A stretch of DNA of 64,000 nucleotides from Pogostemon cablin. Its lineage: Eukaryota > Streptophyta > Magnoliopsida > Lamiales > Lamiaceae. The stretch is taken from positions 35,005,236 through 35,069,235 of the forward strand of contig CM042952.1 of NCBI GenBank assembly GCA_023678885.1, in the 5' to 3' direction. The number at the start of each line of letters is the position of its first letter. Within the stretch, counting starts at the first letter, position 1. Made by a program: the position numbers and the translations under genes. Under the pieces are notes generated by a model. That model ran no database searches. It had not been told where the DNA came from and saw only the letters and a program-made list of their open reading frames with translations. This document shows, piece after piece, positions 1 through 11,312 of this stretch.

Positions 1-142
1 AGGCAATAACATGTTTACTTACAGCACTACACACATAACACTTAATCCACCTCTTCTAAGTATGATTATCAGTCATTTCAAGAGATAACCACCACAATTT
101 TCAGTCACAATAAATTACCGCAGTGCATAAACCTCTCATTAC

Positions 143-3100
143 CTGTCTATTATAAAGTTGCCTATCAATATATATCTGCCCTTCAGTAATATATCCCGTA
201 AGATCTGGAGTAGGATGCGTAATATCTGACAAATTCAGATGGATTTATATTTACTAATAGTTATCACAACAAGAAAGAGAGAACAAAATTTGCCTGAAGG
301 CTGACACAGAAAATTAACGAGTATCTAACCATCATTTGGCATGGTTAAAATAGGAATTTGAGTAATGGAACCCTTTCGTCCTTCTATGCGTCCAGCACGC
401 TCATAGATGGTTGCCAGATCCGTATACATATAACCAGGATATCCACGTCTTCCAGGTACTTCCTCTCGAGCAGCAGAGACCTAAGAAATATGATCTCTAA
501 TACGCAGTTTTTCCTATTAACTTGGAGAAGTAATACTAATAACTACACACTTTGAAAGATAGCCAAGACAAGATGCATATTAAAACTATTACTTGTAATA
601 CTTTTACCATAATATATAGACCTTACCTCACGAAGAACATCAGCATAAGAACTCATATCTGTCAATATGACAAGAACATGCTTGCCACATTCATATGCCA
701 AGTATTCAGCAGTTGTCAGCGCGATGCGAGGAGTAATAATACGTTCTATGGTAGGGTCATTGGCCTGCAAAAAACTGCCATTAGAAACAGGACTAGACCC
801 CCAAGATTTACTTTAAAAATTGATCGAATGTGATGGCATAGTTACCAAGTTCAGGAAAAGGGTCACTCTCTCCATCTATCCATTTTCCTCAAAATCCCGC
901 TTGAAGAACTGTGCTGTCTCCATGTTCACTCCCATAGCTGCAAAGACAATGGCAAAGTTGTCCTCTTCACCTCCCTGTAGCACAGTAGATCATAAGAACA
1001 CGCCAATAGAAAAGTAAGGAACTAAAGACAGTGATGCTTAAATCATATCAAGCAACATGAAACATGAATATAATCATCCTACTGGGATCATATCTAGGAA
1101 CATCTGCAGTAGTAAAGATATACCTCTAGAAGATTCTCAGTTATCTCCAAATGTTTCACCAAACCAGCCTGACGACAAATCTGGGCAGCAATTTCATTGT
1201 GAGGAAGACCAGCAGCAGAAAAAAGAGGAATTTTCTGACCACGTGCAATTGAATTCATGACATCAATAGTTGAAATTCCAGTCTGTATCATTTTTTCAGG
1301 ATAGGTTCGCTCACTAGGATTGATGGAACTCCCTGAACCAAACAGTTTAAAGTATCAATGAAATGAGTTGTTACATAATACAGAAACAACACTTGTCATA
1401 CACCATTGATACTTGCCGGAAATGTCCAAGTAGGCCTCAGGAAGAATAGGAGGGCCATTATCAATGGGCTTCCCTGAACCATTAAAAATACGACCAAGCA
1501 TGTCCAATGAGACGGGTGTTTTTAAGACCTGTAAACAAGTTGTAGCACAATTCATAGATGCCATCAGAATTCAATCTTATCCCAAAAAAAATAGAATTCC
1601 AAAAAAAAAAAAAAAAAAATGTGCATAGCTTATTGTACACACTAAGGAGGTCAACGAATTAACAAACATATACATATTTGTAAATTGAATATCAGAGAAG
1701 ATAAACCATCATACTATAGTGGCTCAAAAATAGCATGAACACACTGATCCAAGGTGATTGATCACATACATTGCCTCTTCTAAGTCCAAATTTTGAAGAA
1801 GACAATTATATCAACCAAAGACTTAATTAAATGAAAAGATGGAGAACACAAAGTACTGAAAATTTGTACAGATGGTATAAATAATACATTTAGTTACAAT
1901 GCCATATCTGAGGAACCTGATAAGAATGACAGCTGACAGCTCAACTTCAACACTAAAATCAAAGATTGCAATCCTGGCACAATATGATGAAAAATTAAAG
2001 TTGTGCGGGCCAAAAGGATTCCATTTTGAAATTTTTAATCCAAACCACTTGTTTACCGCCAGGGTGACCAAACATGACTGTAACGAAAAATATAATAAAA
2101 CAAATGGAGTATGGAATAGAAGAATTTCTCTTGTTATTTGAGTGGTGTTTTTGGGATGAAAAATAGATCACACAGAGGGAAATATTTACGCAAAATGACT
2201 CAATGATCCCTGCTAATAGCAAAAATACGAGAAAACACTTGCAAGAGCAAGCACTGTACCTCCCCAGTGAATTGTACAGTTGTGAATTTATTGTCAATTC
2301 AAGATGTTCCTTCAAAAACCTAGTAAGAAGAGCAAAGGTAAAAAAATGCTCACTCATTAATACAAGATATAGACTGAAAGTACTGTTACTAGAAAGGGGA
2401 GTGATATTTGAATAGACGTGCATAACTAAAACAATTCAGGAAAAAGGTCTCCCAAGAAGGTGACTCAGCATATAGCCATTAAAGGCTAAGGAGGCAGGTA
2501 TTCCTTAAGATGAGGCCAAAATGAGACCAAGAGGCAAAATTTTGGAGGATAGAAAAACCAGTTATATCCCACAATTCAATAGAGAAAGAAAATCTGATAG
2601 TAGTTACCTGGACAACGGCCTTCTCTCCATCAACCTCAAGGACTTGGCCCCTTCGGGTTGTGCCATCCCCTAATCGAATATTAACAATTTCCTGGTACTT
2701 GGGATCCTGATACAGTTTCAGAAAAACATCTTTATGATTTTTTTCTTCCCACGTCCAAATTCACGAGGCACAGAGAATGAGAACAGATGCTTCAACTGAC
2801 AGAGAAGAAAGAGCTAGGAGGGAATACAGCAATCACCTTGACTTTGTCTAAGATAACAAGAGGTCCAGCAACACCAGAGACCGTTCTATATTCTGAAAAT
2901 TTGTTCAAAATAATTAACCATGGCTAGAGTGAATAAGAGCTTACATATCATGTGAATATTAAGACAGGCAACACGACTAGATCATGTATAGCATTCCGAC
3001 TATAACCTTGATAAATAGTTATTACTATTATATTCTTAAGTAAAACATATTAATAATGTGATCTTAAAACGTCAAACTAAGGAAGCCAAAATGAGCAGCT

Positions 3101-3746
3101 CTAGTCAACAAAATAAATGACAGGCACAGACCTTAGTACGACCAATAGAAAATAAAATTTTCTTGATGATGCTGGTCCTGTGACATGAGAACTAACTTGA
3201 AATTTATAAAAACTGAAATTAAATATTCATTATTATCAACTCATTTGGCATAGGTACAGTACAGACAGATTTACAATTAAGACCATAATCTATTGTTTAA
3301 CTTAATGAATAATGAATAGTTATTGCAAACCACAAAAATAAATAGCTACAGTTACTTTAATTTCCCAGTAATATCCAGCAATTCTATATAAGAACCAATA
3401 CCCATCTACAACTCGCAATCTTTCACATTTAAGTTTCATTGAAAACTAGTTCCAAGTTTAGCTGCATATTCAAATAAAAGAACTAACAATAAAAAATTTC
3501 GTTCTCAGCCATTTACAAATGACACAAACAAGCAAATCATATGTAGTTCATGTAGATTGAGACATTAACCTTGTACTTAGGAAATATGATATAAGAAGTC
3601 ACAAAAAGTGGATGATGCGAGGACTTACATGTAAAATAAACAATTATATTACGTAAACTCAGAGATGATTAGAAGTAATGAGAAGTAACCATTCCAATCT
3701 CCAGACCTCCCTCCTCCATGTCAATGATGGTTTTAGCCACACCCAT
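143..3746 (-). pseudogene. V-type proton ATPase subunit B (VHA-B), intron-bearing broken copy
   Basis: Translated blocks match plant V-ATPase subunit B, the non-catalytic nucleotide-binding subunit of the V1 head, from the start (MGVAKTIIDMEEGG) to the motif DITHPTPDLTG. The 3' exons lie beyond the left edge. Coding exons read on the minus strand: 3746-3690, 2892-2837, 2706-2608, 2319-2260, 1528-1417, 1332-1124, 974-846, 764-627, 480-330, 225-143. Introns are GT-AG except the one after 1417, which has a GC donor. Three lesions are visible. An in-frame TGA at 2301-2299 replaces Gly after VFEGTS. An in-frame TAG at 878-876 replaces Ser after FEENG. The exon 1/exon 2 junction (3690 to 2892) is one base short, so the frame is lost right after the first exon. 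Conserved residues are also changed: H for R in GLVKxLE and Y for H in LxNRQ. Retained introns point to a duplicated, not reverse-transcribed, copy. The family match is certain; pseudogene status is strong unless the assembly has base errors here. Confidence 0.9.
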
Positions 3747-4760
3747 GCTTAACCTACAAAAATTCATTCCGAACAATTAGAATCCAAAGAGAGTGGTCAA
3801 ATGCTACATGAAGCAAACAAATTTAGTTGCAGTCAGATCCCAGATCACCTCAACATTGACTATATGAATTACAATCTCTCAGAATTATGGGAAGAGACAA
3901 TACATGCATGTAGTCTTTAAGAAGTTGGACTGTAGAAGACTTTCCTTCATTCTATTTGCTAATGATGAACTTCAAGGTCACTCAACCAGATGAGATGAGA
4001 GAATCTGGCCCCTGCAGTCCATCTCGAAGTCTCTTAGCAGTGAACTGCTCCTACTACTGAATAATTTGGTACTAGATTCATCTCTTGATAAATTATTGCG
4101 GTATTTTTTTTTTCTCTTTTAAAATGTATCAAGACCTGGTCAGAGTTAACGATGGAGCAGCAAATTGTAATAACAGGAGGAACGTTTATTAGATCTTTTC
4201 GCGCAAATCTTTTTCCTAAGAAGAGAAATAGCCAACCAAAGCAAACCGTCGTGTATGATAATATTCAAGCAAAGTAGTAGTTGAAAGTATAAACACTCAA
4301 CTGTATAAATAAGACTCATTATGCCCAAACTGAAGCAGATGTGATACTTACACTATCAAAATCTAGAAATAAATCACATAAATCTAAATTTAAACAGAAA
4401 TTGCTCAAGAAATTCACGTACCTTTTCACTGGTTAGCCTGTCCGATTGACAGCGAAGAACAGGAATTAGATGGGTGAACAAAAGAAAAGATCTGAAAGTT
4501 GAAATAAAATAATGAAGTGGAGTATATAATATGTCAGTATATTAAATCGTGCATCATGTGAAAGACACTCCTCCCTTTAACTTTTCAATTGATGATGATG
4601 ATGATGGTGTAAATCGGATAGTAAATAGCGACTGAATTGTGTCATCATAACAGAAATCGCACGGATGTAACAGGAATATTGAATGAAAACCCTGATATTT
4701 AAAACCCTAGCTTTTTTTTCGTTTTTCTTCCTTTCCACTTTAAGCATGTATCCCTACTAT
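3747..4760 (-). promoter_or_regulatory. 5' leader, leader intron and promoter zone of the VHA-B copy
   Basis: Just upstream of the ATG at 3746 there is an acceptor (TTTTTGTAG ending at 3754). A matching donor, AAAAG followed by GTACGTG, lies at 4421. This gives a 5'UTR intron of about 670 bp and a leader exon from 4422 upward. Farther upstream, 4680-4720 holds telobox-type AAACCCTA (4702-4709 on the plus strand), a motif common in promoters of plant housekeeping genes. The exact transcription start was not identified. Confidence 0.5.
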
Positions 4761-4929
4761 GTAAACGTAAAACGATAGCATGTTCATCGAGACGAGATGA
4801 TGTCTGTTGTACGTTAGAAGTATTAAAAGGAAAAAAAAACGCAGTGTAACAAATTACTTTTCTACCCTATATATTTAAGAACCTTTTAATGATCGAATTG
4901 ACCAAAATCCCTTTACTCGAATATTTGAG

Positions 4930-5410
4930 TAATATATTTGAGTAAAGTAATAAAAACATGAAAAATCATAAAAAAATATTACTCGAAATACATTATCCGC
5001 TCACTCATGTTATCCGAAATTACATTACCCGCTCATTAATGTTACTCGAAATTGATTACCCGCTCGCTCATGCTACTCGAAATTGTATTACCCGTTCACC
5101 CATGTTACTAGAAATTGCATTACCCGCTCACTCATATTACTCGAAAGTGCATTACTCACTCACATTATTCACATTACTCAAAAATTACATTACTCACTCA
5201 TATTACTCGAAAATACCCTTTACTCGCTCACCTATGTTACTCGAAATTGTATTATCCGCTCACCTATGTTACTCGAAATTGCATTATCCACTCACTCATT
5301 TACTCGAAAATACATTAATCACTCACATTATTCACATTACTCGAAAATTACATTACTAACTCATATTACTCGAAAATACCCTTTACTCGAATACATTCGA
5401 GTAAATGGTA
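4930..5410. repeat. Minisatellite of TTACTCGAAA-type units
   Basis: About 15 imperfect copies of a unit near 30-32 bp alternate the phrases 'ATTACCCGCTCACTCA' and 'TTACTCGAAATT'. Some units are shortened to 'CACATTATTCACATTACTC'. The flanks at 4915-4945 and 5380-5405 also carry 'TTTACTCGAATA' and 'CGAGTAAA', so the block ends in opposite orientations. Long open frames here only reflect a stop-free repeat and have no protein family resemblance. The remaining gap to 6416 is AT-rich. Confidence 0.85.
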
Positions 5411-5599
5411 TTTTCGTCAATTTTGGCATAAAAAGATATACACTTATAATTAAGATAAAAAAGTAATTTGGTTTATCTGATAGGCTCTGCACCCAATTTC
5501 CTCTCATGTCTCATGTGTATAGAAAATTTCAATTAAATTAAGGATTTAAAAGAATTTTTATAATTAAGGAGGAGTTGACAAAAGTAATAATTCAAATTT

Positions 5600-5960
5600 A
5601 GAAAATGATTAAATACTCATAGGTACACACTTTATATTCCTAATTACTATAAGATACATTGATTTAAAATAATTAATCTTACATACAAAATATTAAAGTA
5701 AAATATCAAATATAATATTAAACTCATACACTTTTAAACCACAGACCCTAAACCCTCACCCACCGCCAAACCACCATCGCCGACGCCCGCCGAAAAAACT
5801 CCAGCTACCAGAGCTCCACCGCCGCCGGTAGGCCGCCGAAAAAACTCCCGCTGCACACACTTTTTTTTACTACACACACTTTTGCTGCAAACAACATTTA
5901 TATGCAGCACATTGTAGGAGTAATATTGGAATATCACTATATATTTATGTAATTAGTAGT
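5600..5960 (+). repeat. Dispersed repeat, copy A (inverted partner at 11830-12340)
   Basis: The sequence contains 'CTCATACACTTTTAAACCAC', then 'CCCTAAACCCTCACCCACC', a short GC-rich CCGCCG-type core, several 'ACACACTTTTTTT/GCTGCA' phrases, and 'TTGGAATATCACTATATA'. All of these recur in the same order but reverse-complemented at 11830-12340. The edges are not sharp. No protein is recognised. The GC-rich core inside AT-rich arms suggests a non-autonomous mobile element. Confidence 0.6.
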
Positions 5961-6416
5961 AATATGTTTGTATCTATAGTAATTAAGAATTTTTTTTTAA
6001 CCTAGTAATTATCCTTTATAAAATAAATAGTATATATTTGATCCGTCTGTATGAATATCTTACAAAAACTTTGTCAAAAAAATATTGTATACGTTAATAG
6101 TGTATCTATATTTAGAAATTTATATACTTTATAAGGAAATTATCCGTTAATTTTTTAATTAAAATTTAAACGTAAAATAATTATTCAATTTTTTTTTGAC
6201 AAATAATTATTCAATTATTAAAAAATATAAATAATAAAATATTGATACACATATAAATACATGCATTTATCCAGAATAGATGATTATGATGGTATTTATA
6301 GAAATGTAGAGTGAGTAATACGTATGCGGTGTCGTCACAAGTTTGTTCCTAATCTTATCTTTGTGGCTACATAAATTCAAAGTATCTAGCTGGATCTGAA
6401 GCTCAAGTCTGGAATC

Positions 6417-8002
6417 ATGGAAGATGTAGTAATTGTGGGCGGTGGAATTGCTGGTCTAGCAACTTCCTTAGGACTTCACAGGTATCCAGTTCACATATTA
6501 AATACTACTCTTATAATATAAGCAATTAAGTTTATTATGTTGAATTAACATATATAGATTGGGAATCAAGAGTGTGGTTTTGGAGTCGGGCGATAGCCTG
6601 CGAACTACAGGATTTGCTCTTGGAATCTGGAGTAATGGGTGGAGGGCTTTGGACGCTATTGGTATTGGAGAAATTCTACGCCAAAAACACATCAAGCTTA
6701 ATGGGTAGGGTACCAATTTCTTTGTATTAATTAATTCCATTCCATGTTAATCTTAATTTTTCTTCTTCTTGTTCGTATGATCAAGAGTGGTGACTACATC
6801 TGCGATTTCCAGGGATGACACCTCAGAATTGGCTTTTAATTCGCAGTAAGTAGTGTAGTATTTTTGATTACTAGCAAGTAGTTGGAATGATCTATAAAAG
6901 GCATTGGCATGGGCAGGGGATCAGTTGATGTCCGGTGTGTGGTTCGGAAAGTACTATTACAAACTCTGGAAAATGAACTCCCCAGGGACACCATTAGGTA
7001 TTCCTCCAAGGTGGTTCATATTCAAAATCAAAATCAAAATCAGGGCTGCTTCAAATCTATTCATCTCCAAGACGGAACCATCCTAAAAGCCAAGGTACGT
7101 AATTAATGCCCAGCCCAACCCAACCCAGAGTAATTAATTAATGTGAAATGAAATGTTGTTAATTAATTTAATTTAATTAGGTGGTGATTGGTTGTGATGG
7201 AGTAAACTCTACTGTGGCTAAGCATCTAGGGTTTAGTAACCCGTGTTCCACTGGTCGATCAGCAGTTAGAGGGTTCACTTATTTTGAGGATGGCCATGGT
7301 TTTGAGCCCAAGCTGATGCAGTTCTTTGGGAAAAATGTTAGATATGGCCTGATTCCATGTGATCATCATGTGGTCTACTGGTTTTTCACCTTTAGTCCCA
7401 CTCCTCAAGGTATTTATGTTAATGTCTTTCCTAGCTTAGTTAAATCATGTCATTTGAATTAATTAATTGCAGAGAAAGAAATAGTAGTGGAGGATACAAG
7501 GAAGTTGAAGGAGCTTGTACTTGGGCGAGTGGGTAGCGCCTGTGACAAGGTGAAAAGAGTATTTGAATCAACTGAGTTAGATAACATGGTATGTTCGCCT
7601 TTGAGATTCAGGCGCCCCTGGGAATTGCTATGGGGCAACATAACCAAAGATAACGTTTGCGTCCTTGGTGACGCATTACATCCCATGACACCAGACCTTG
7701 CCCAAGGAGGGTGTTGCGCGTTAGAGGACAGCGTCATTTTAGCTAGGCTTTTGGGTGCCGCATTCAAGGTTGAACAAGAGCAGCAGCAGCAGTCGAGGAT
7801 CAAAGAATCGCTGCAAATCTTTGCCTCTCAGAGAAAATGGAGAAGCTTTGATCTCATTACTACTTCATATATGGTAGGATTGATGCAGCAGAGTGATGGT
7901 GTTGTGATGCAGTTTTTGAGAGACAAGTTAATGCCCAAGTTCATGGCTGGTCTACTCTTGAAAAAGGCTTCTTTTGATTGTGGCCTTCTTCATATCTCAT
8001 GA
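6417..8002 (+). CDS. FAD-dependent monooxygenase (MO1/CTF2-like, salicylate-hydroxylase type)
   Basis: Six exons (6417-6481, 6558-6704, 6786-6845, 6917-7094, 7181-7409, 7473-8002) join in frame to a 402-aa protein, the usual length for plant class A flavin monooxygenases of the MO1/MO2/CTF2 group. Visible motifs are the N-terminal Rossmann GGGIAG (VIVGGGIAGLATS), the DG motif IGCDGVNS in exon 5, and the second FAD motif GDALHPMTPDLAQGG in exon 6. All introns are GT-AG and phases agree. The start at 6417 puts the dinucleotide-binding strand six residues from Met and no transit peptide is seen, so the protein is probably cytosolic. Family members use NAD(P)H and O2 to hydroxylate small aromatic compounds, but the substrate cannot be told from sequence. 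It sits between two pseudogenes and appears intact itself. Confidence 0.9.
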
Positions 8003-8109
8003 ATATCATGGCGGGTACTTTAGTCAGTGATTGTAACAATTGAAACAAATTTAATAGATTGAATAATACTATATTCATCTGATTGGCACCCAAAATTCAA
8101 AAATAAAAT

Positions 8110-8692
8110 ATTCCAAGGTACACTTTTAACCCTACCCAAAACATTCAACCAAATGCCAAATTTAGGATAATCAACCGAGTTTACGGCCGAGTGTCACCGA
8201 AAGTTGGTTCTCTTTCTCTTTCTATTCGTCTTCTGCCTGATTCACAACGCTTTGAATCGTGTTCATGCAATCTCTCGGAGGCAAAATCGAAACGACAGCA
8301 TCCTGTTTCTACTTCTTACTCTTGCCTTCGCCATCCATCGGCTGCGCCACAGCCGGTGTTGACAAAATTAAACTGATGAGTTTTCAGTTTTCACTCCTCG
8401 CAGATTTAGAACTCGGCTCAGCTGACGTTGAAGCCTCAATTTCCCCAATTATCACTCCTCAGCACATACTAGCCATGAATCCGATCACCTCACACAGATC
8501 CAAATTCCAAAACTACAAATTTGAATTCATAAACTGGAGAGCAAATCTATAAATTGTCGATCAGAAAAATCGAAAATGAAAGGAAATCCTCAAAACACAG
8601 ATCCAATTCATTTGGCTGGATTGAGTGCATCAAAGTGATATAGCACATTAGATGTATGTTTTTGGGTAGGTTAAAAGTGTACTTTCATATGA
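8110..8692. mobile_element. Small terminal-inverted-repeat element with a GC-richer core
   Basis: The left end (about 8115-8148) reads 'GTACACTTTTAACCCTACCC'. The right end (about 8655-8690) reads 'GGGTAGGTTAAAAGTGTAC' in inverse orientation, giving imperfect inverted repeats near 30 bp. Between them is about 500 bp of less AT-rich sequence (8160-8580) with an open frame at 8259-8552 that I do not recognise. The structure resembles a MITE or a gene-fragment-carrying TIR element. A clear target duplication was not found. Confidence 0.5.
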
Positions 8693-9139
8693 TCCTTTTT
8701 TTTTTTTTAAGAATTTGAGTGCCTAGTGTCGAGTAACAAGAGTGTCACCCTTTAGAAATTTGGGAGGTCTACTATATTGGGATATTGCAAGGCTCCTGTA
8801 TCTCGTCTGTGATGATTTTGTGTAATTTTGGATTCCTAGATTAGTCAAATAAAAGTACGAGTGCTCGTAAATATTGGGGTGTTCCTGCTGTTATTTTACC
8901 TTTGGACTTAATTTCATGCCTTAGAGATTGCATTTTCTTACTTTAATTTATGGCAAAAGCTCCTGCGTCCCCGGGGACACGGAGGGAGCCGTGTCCCCAT
9001 GTGAACACAACTCTCCCCCCTCCAATTTTATTTAAACTTATGTATTGCTAGGAAGTTAAATTGCAAAGGGTTGCAAAGGCGCACGGAATGTGCTCCGTGC
9101 GCCCGGGTGCACATGAGCCTCACTCTTAATTTATAGTAG
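8693..9139. other. Intergenic DNA before the RPN3 fragment
   Basis: No gene is seen. The segment 9060-9115 contains 'GCACGGAATGTGCTCCGTGC' and 'GCCCGGGTGCAC', the end motif of a repeat family also found at 11450-11690, 13705-14095 and 59770-60110. Confidence 0.5.
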
Positions 9140-9946
9140 TTCTGTAGATTCCTCTTCTACTTTGGAAAAATTAGAACAATATACTGATGCTAAGGAATCC
9201 CTCCTTCAAGCTAGCACCTGTTTCTGCTCTTGGTTTCCGAGTTCTGTGCAACAAGTGAGCTGTGATCGTCCGTTTATTGCTTGGAGAGATTCCTGAAAGA
9301 ACCCTACTTATGCAAAAAGGAATGGAAAAAGCACTGAGGCCGTACTTCAAGCTTACAAATGTGAGTACATACCAATTCAAGTTCTTGTAACCATCTGATA
9401 AAATCCTGCTTTGTTTTATTTCAATGTGAATCTCTTCGAGTATTTGTCTATGATTTAATTAATGCAAGGGAAGTTTTTCAACAGTATTGTTTGGGTTTAT
9501 TTCGACTTTGCAATTGTCTTTTCAGGCTGTACGAATAGCAGATTTGGAGCTGTTCAAAATGGTTGCCGAGAAGTTTGCCAGCACTTTCAGTTGTGATAGA
9601 ACCAACAATTTGATTGCGAGGCTGCGACACAATGTAATAAGGAATTAGCATTTCTTACTCAAGGATTTCACTTTCTGACGTCGTTGCGAAGAAATTGAGA
9701 TTGGATACTGCAAATCCTGTCACTAATGCTGAAAGCATTGTGTAAAAAGCGCGCAATCGATGCCATGTTTAACCATGCTAATGGATGGATGATATCCAAG
9801 GATCCACAAATGAGCCTCAAATAGAGGATTGCTTTTTGACTAAATATGAACAAGGAAGAAAAGGAAAGTGCAGAGAAGAGGGGAGAGAGAGACAACACAA
9901 GAGCAAGAATTTGCTAAGCATATAGCCGAGGAGGATCTTGTGTGTT
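9140..9946 (+). pseudogene. 26S proteasome regulatory subunit RPN3 (PSMD3), C-terminal half, degenerate
   Basis: The phrases FCRFLFYFGKIRTI, LLLGEIPERTLLMQKGMEKA, LRPYFKLTN, VAEKFASTFSCDRTNNLI and ARLRHNVIR match the PCI-domain region and C-terminus of RPN3, a lid subunit of the 26S proteasome. An intron with good signals (GTGAGT at 9361, TTTTCAG before about 9526) is retained, so this is a duplicated fragment rather than a processed copy. Lesions include a roughly 10-base loss after KIRTI (near 9180), an 8-9-base loss near 9213 after the LLQA-coding bases, TGA for Trp after the CNK codons (near 9257), small deletions after NVIR (9640-9660), and a stop after ESIV (near 9742). The acidic tail resemblance ends near 9946. 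Upstream exons are absent. The fragment should make no proteasome subunit. Confidence 0.85.
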
Positions 9947-10059
9947 TTATGTTTTACCTTGATTACCGGAATATCCTCACTGATGGTGTTGCTGGACTTG
10001 CATAGCTTTTTTGCCTTGGCTTCTCTTTGGTGTATGAGATGTTTCTCTTCCCCCCAGTA

Positions 10060-10250
10060 TTTTTTGTCATTTCTTTTGGACTCAGGATGAAAAAAAGAGC
10101 GAGAGATCGTGGAGCACATTCAAACATCCTCTGTTTCATTTTGTCCGACTGTTCCCACAGTGAAGAGTATTTTTGGTTGTTTCTTTTGGAGTCGGGATGA
10201 AAAATAAAAGCAGAGAGATCGTGGAGCACATTCTATATCATTGGCATACA
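10060..10250. repeat. Direct duplication of about 85-110 bp
   Basis: Two neighbouring copies share 'TTTCTTTTGGA', 'GGATGAAAAA' and 'GAGAGATCGTGGAGCACATTC' spread over their length; the first lies at about 10067-10135 and the second at about 10173-10255. It lies between the RPN3 pseudogene and the 3' end of the TRAPPC2L gene. Open frames across it on the minus strand look like by-products of the duplication. Confidence 0.7.
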
Positions 10251-10428
10251 TCCTATGTTTTATTTTTATCTAATCTAGGTTGCGAACTAGAACTATTGAT
10301 GGATAACTGAAATGGTATAACTCAAAATAAATACCATCCACATCATATGAGTGAATAGTTGACAAAACAAGTCCTATAGAATAAGTAAAAAGAAACAGTA
10401 CATCTCCAACTAGAGCATTAAGATTACA

Positions 10429-11312
10429 TTAACTTGCTGAACTCAAACCAAAGGACTTGACAATTGAGCTGACCATTTGAGCAAAAGTTTTTGAAGTTAT
10501 TTTCTTACCCGGGATGTGAAATGGGTTTGACACTGCATCAACATATGCAGCATGGAACCTCCTGAAAAACTGAAGCAGTGAGAGATAGTTAGCTGCAATG
10601 GAATTGTGTGAGAAAGGGAAAAAAACATGTGAGCTGTATGAAATTGAAGGCAACAACAACGTCTTAACATAATAAGTGAAGTTATCAAGGGAGTAGTTAC
10701 AACTTACGCTTCGGACATCTGCATCTCGAACATCAAGATCTGTAGTCACCAATATGACTTTGACCTTGGTATTTGTCAAGTAACCATATCTGAAAGGAAA
10801 ACACACTAATTGTTTCTATGTCCATGTATCAATCATGGTATGACTAGACCAGAGGTGCTTACACTTTGTAGTTTTCAGTAGGATAAAGCAAATCGAGAAA
10901 TGCCTCGTTTATAGTTGGACTTGCCTTTTTAGGGTTGTTTACTGATAATAACAAATTCAACCATAAACATCAGAACAAACCCTAACAAATTCATCATTAT
11001 ACAGATCAGAACAGAACAACCATGCCTATGCATCTAAATCGATCTATAACTAATCAAATAGAAATGAATTTTGGGAAATCGGATCTAACATATGATAAAA
11101 TAGACCAAACTCTCTCATCAACGACGTCAAGAGAACAATGGACTATATGATGAAGTTTGAGTGCATCATCTGATTCGGTAAAACTCTGTACGTACAACGG
11201 GTTGTTCTGCGTATTATACAACATCAATTAAAAACAATTTTAATGACCGATCCCAGAAACTAAAGAGGCGGCGGCGGACCTGGTGACCGACGACGGCGAG
11301 GCACACAATCAT
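10429..11312 (-). CDS. Trafficking protein particle complex subunit 2-like protein (TRAPPC2L homologue)
   Basis: Five exons are read on the minus strand: 11312-11280 (MIVCLAVVGHQ), 11206-11111, 10941-10863, 10789-10708 and 10569-10429. The product of about 140 aa matches plant TRAPPC2L, a sedlin-fold subunit of the TRAPP tethering complex acting in ER-Golgi and post-Golgi vesicle traffic. Recognisable blocks are NNPLYVQSFT, LKLHHIVHCSLDV, GYLTNTKVKVILVTTDLDV and FHAAYVDAVSNPFHIPGKKI. The last exon ends in SFGLSSAS then a stop. One oddity: exon 2 ends GAGAGA before GTTTGG (phase 0), whereas exon 3 (TAAACAAC) needs one preceding base to read Val-Asn-Asn. As written, the junction makes a stop. 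Either one G is missing from the sequence or an unusual splice is used. All other junctions agree in phase. Confidence 0.85.

Noticed and set aside
358..2423. Plus-strand open frames across the VHA-B exons
   Set aside because: They are shadows of the minus-strand exons; the minus reading gives continuous family matches.
4930..5410. Regularly spaced repeats that could be mistaken for a CRISPR array
   Set aside because: Units are directly adjoining and diverged, with no unique spacers, and the window is plant nuclear DNA.
4958..5466. Long overlapping open frames on the plus strand
   Set aside because: They are translations of a stop-free minisatellite in all three frames; no family resemblance and no gene signals.
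5734..5937. Minus-strand frame with Gly-rich stretch
   Set aside because: It is the GC-rich core of a dispersed repeat whose second copy has no matching frame.
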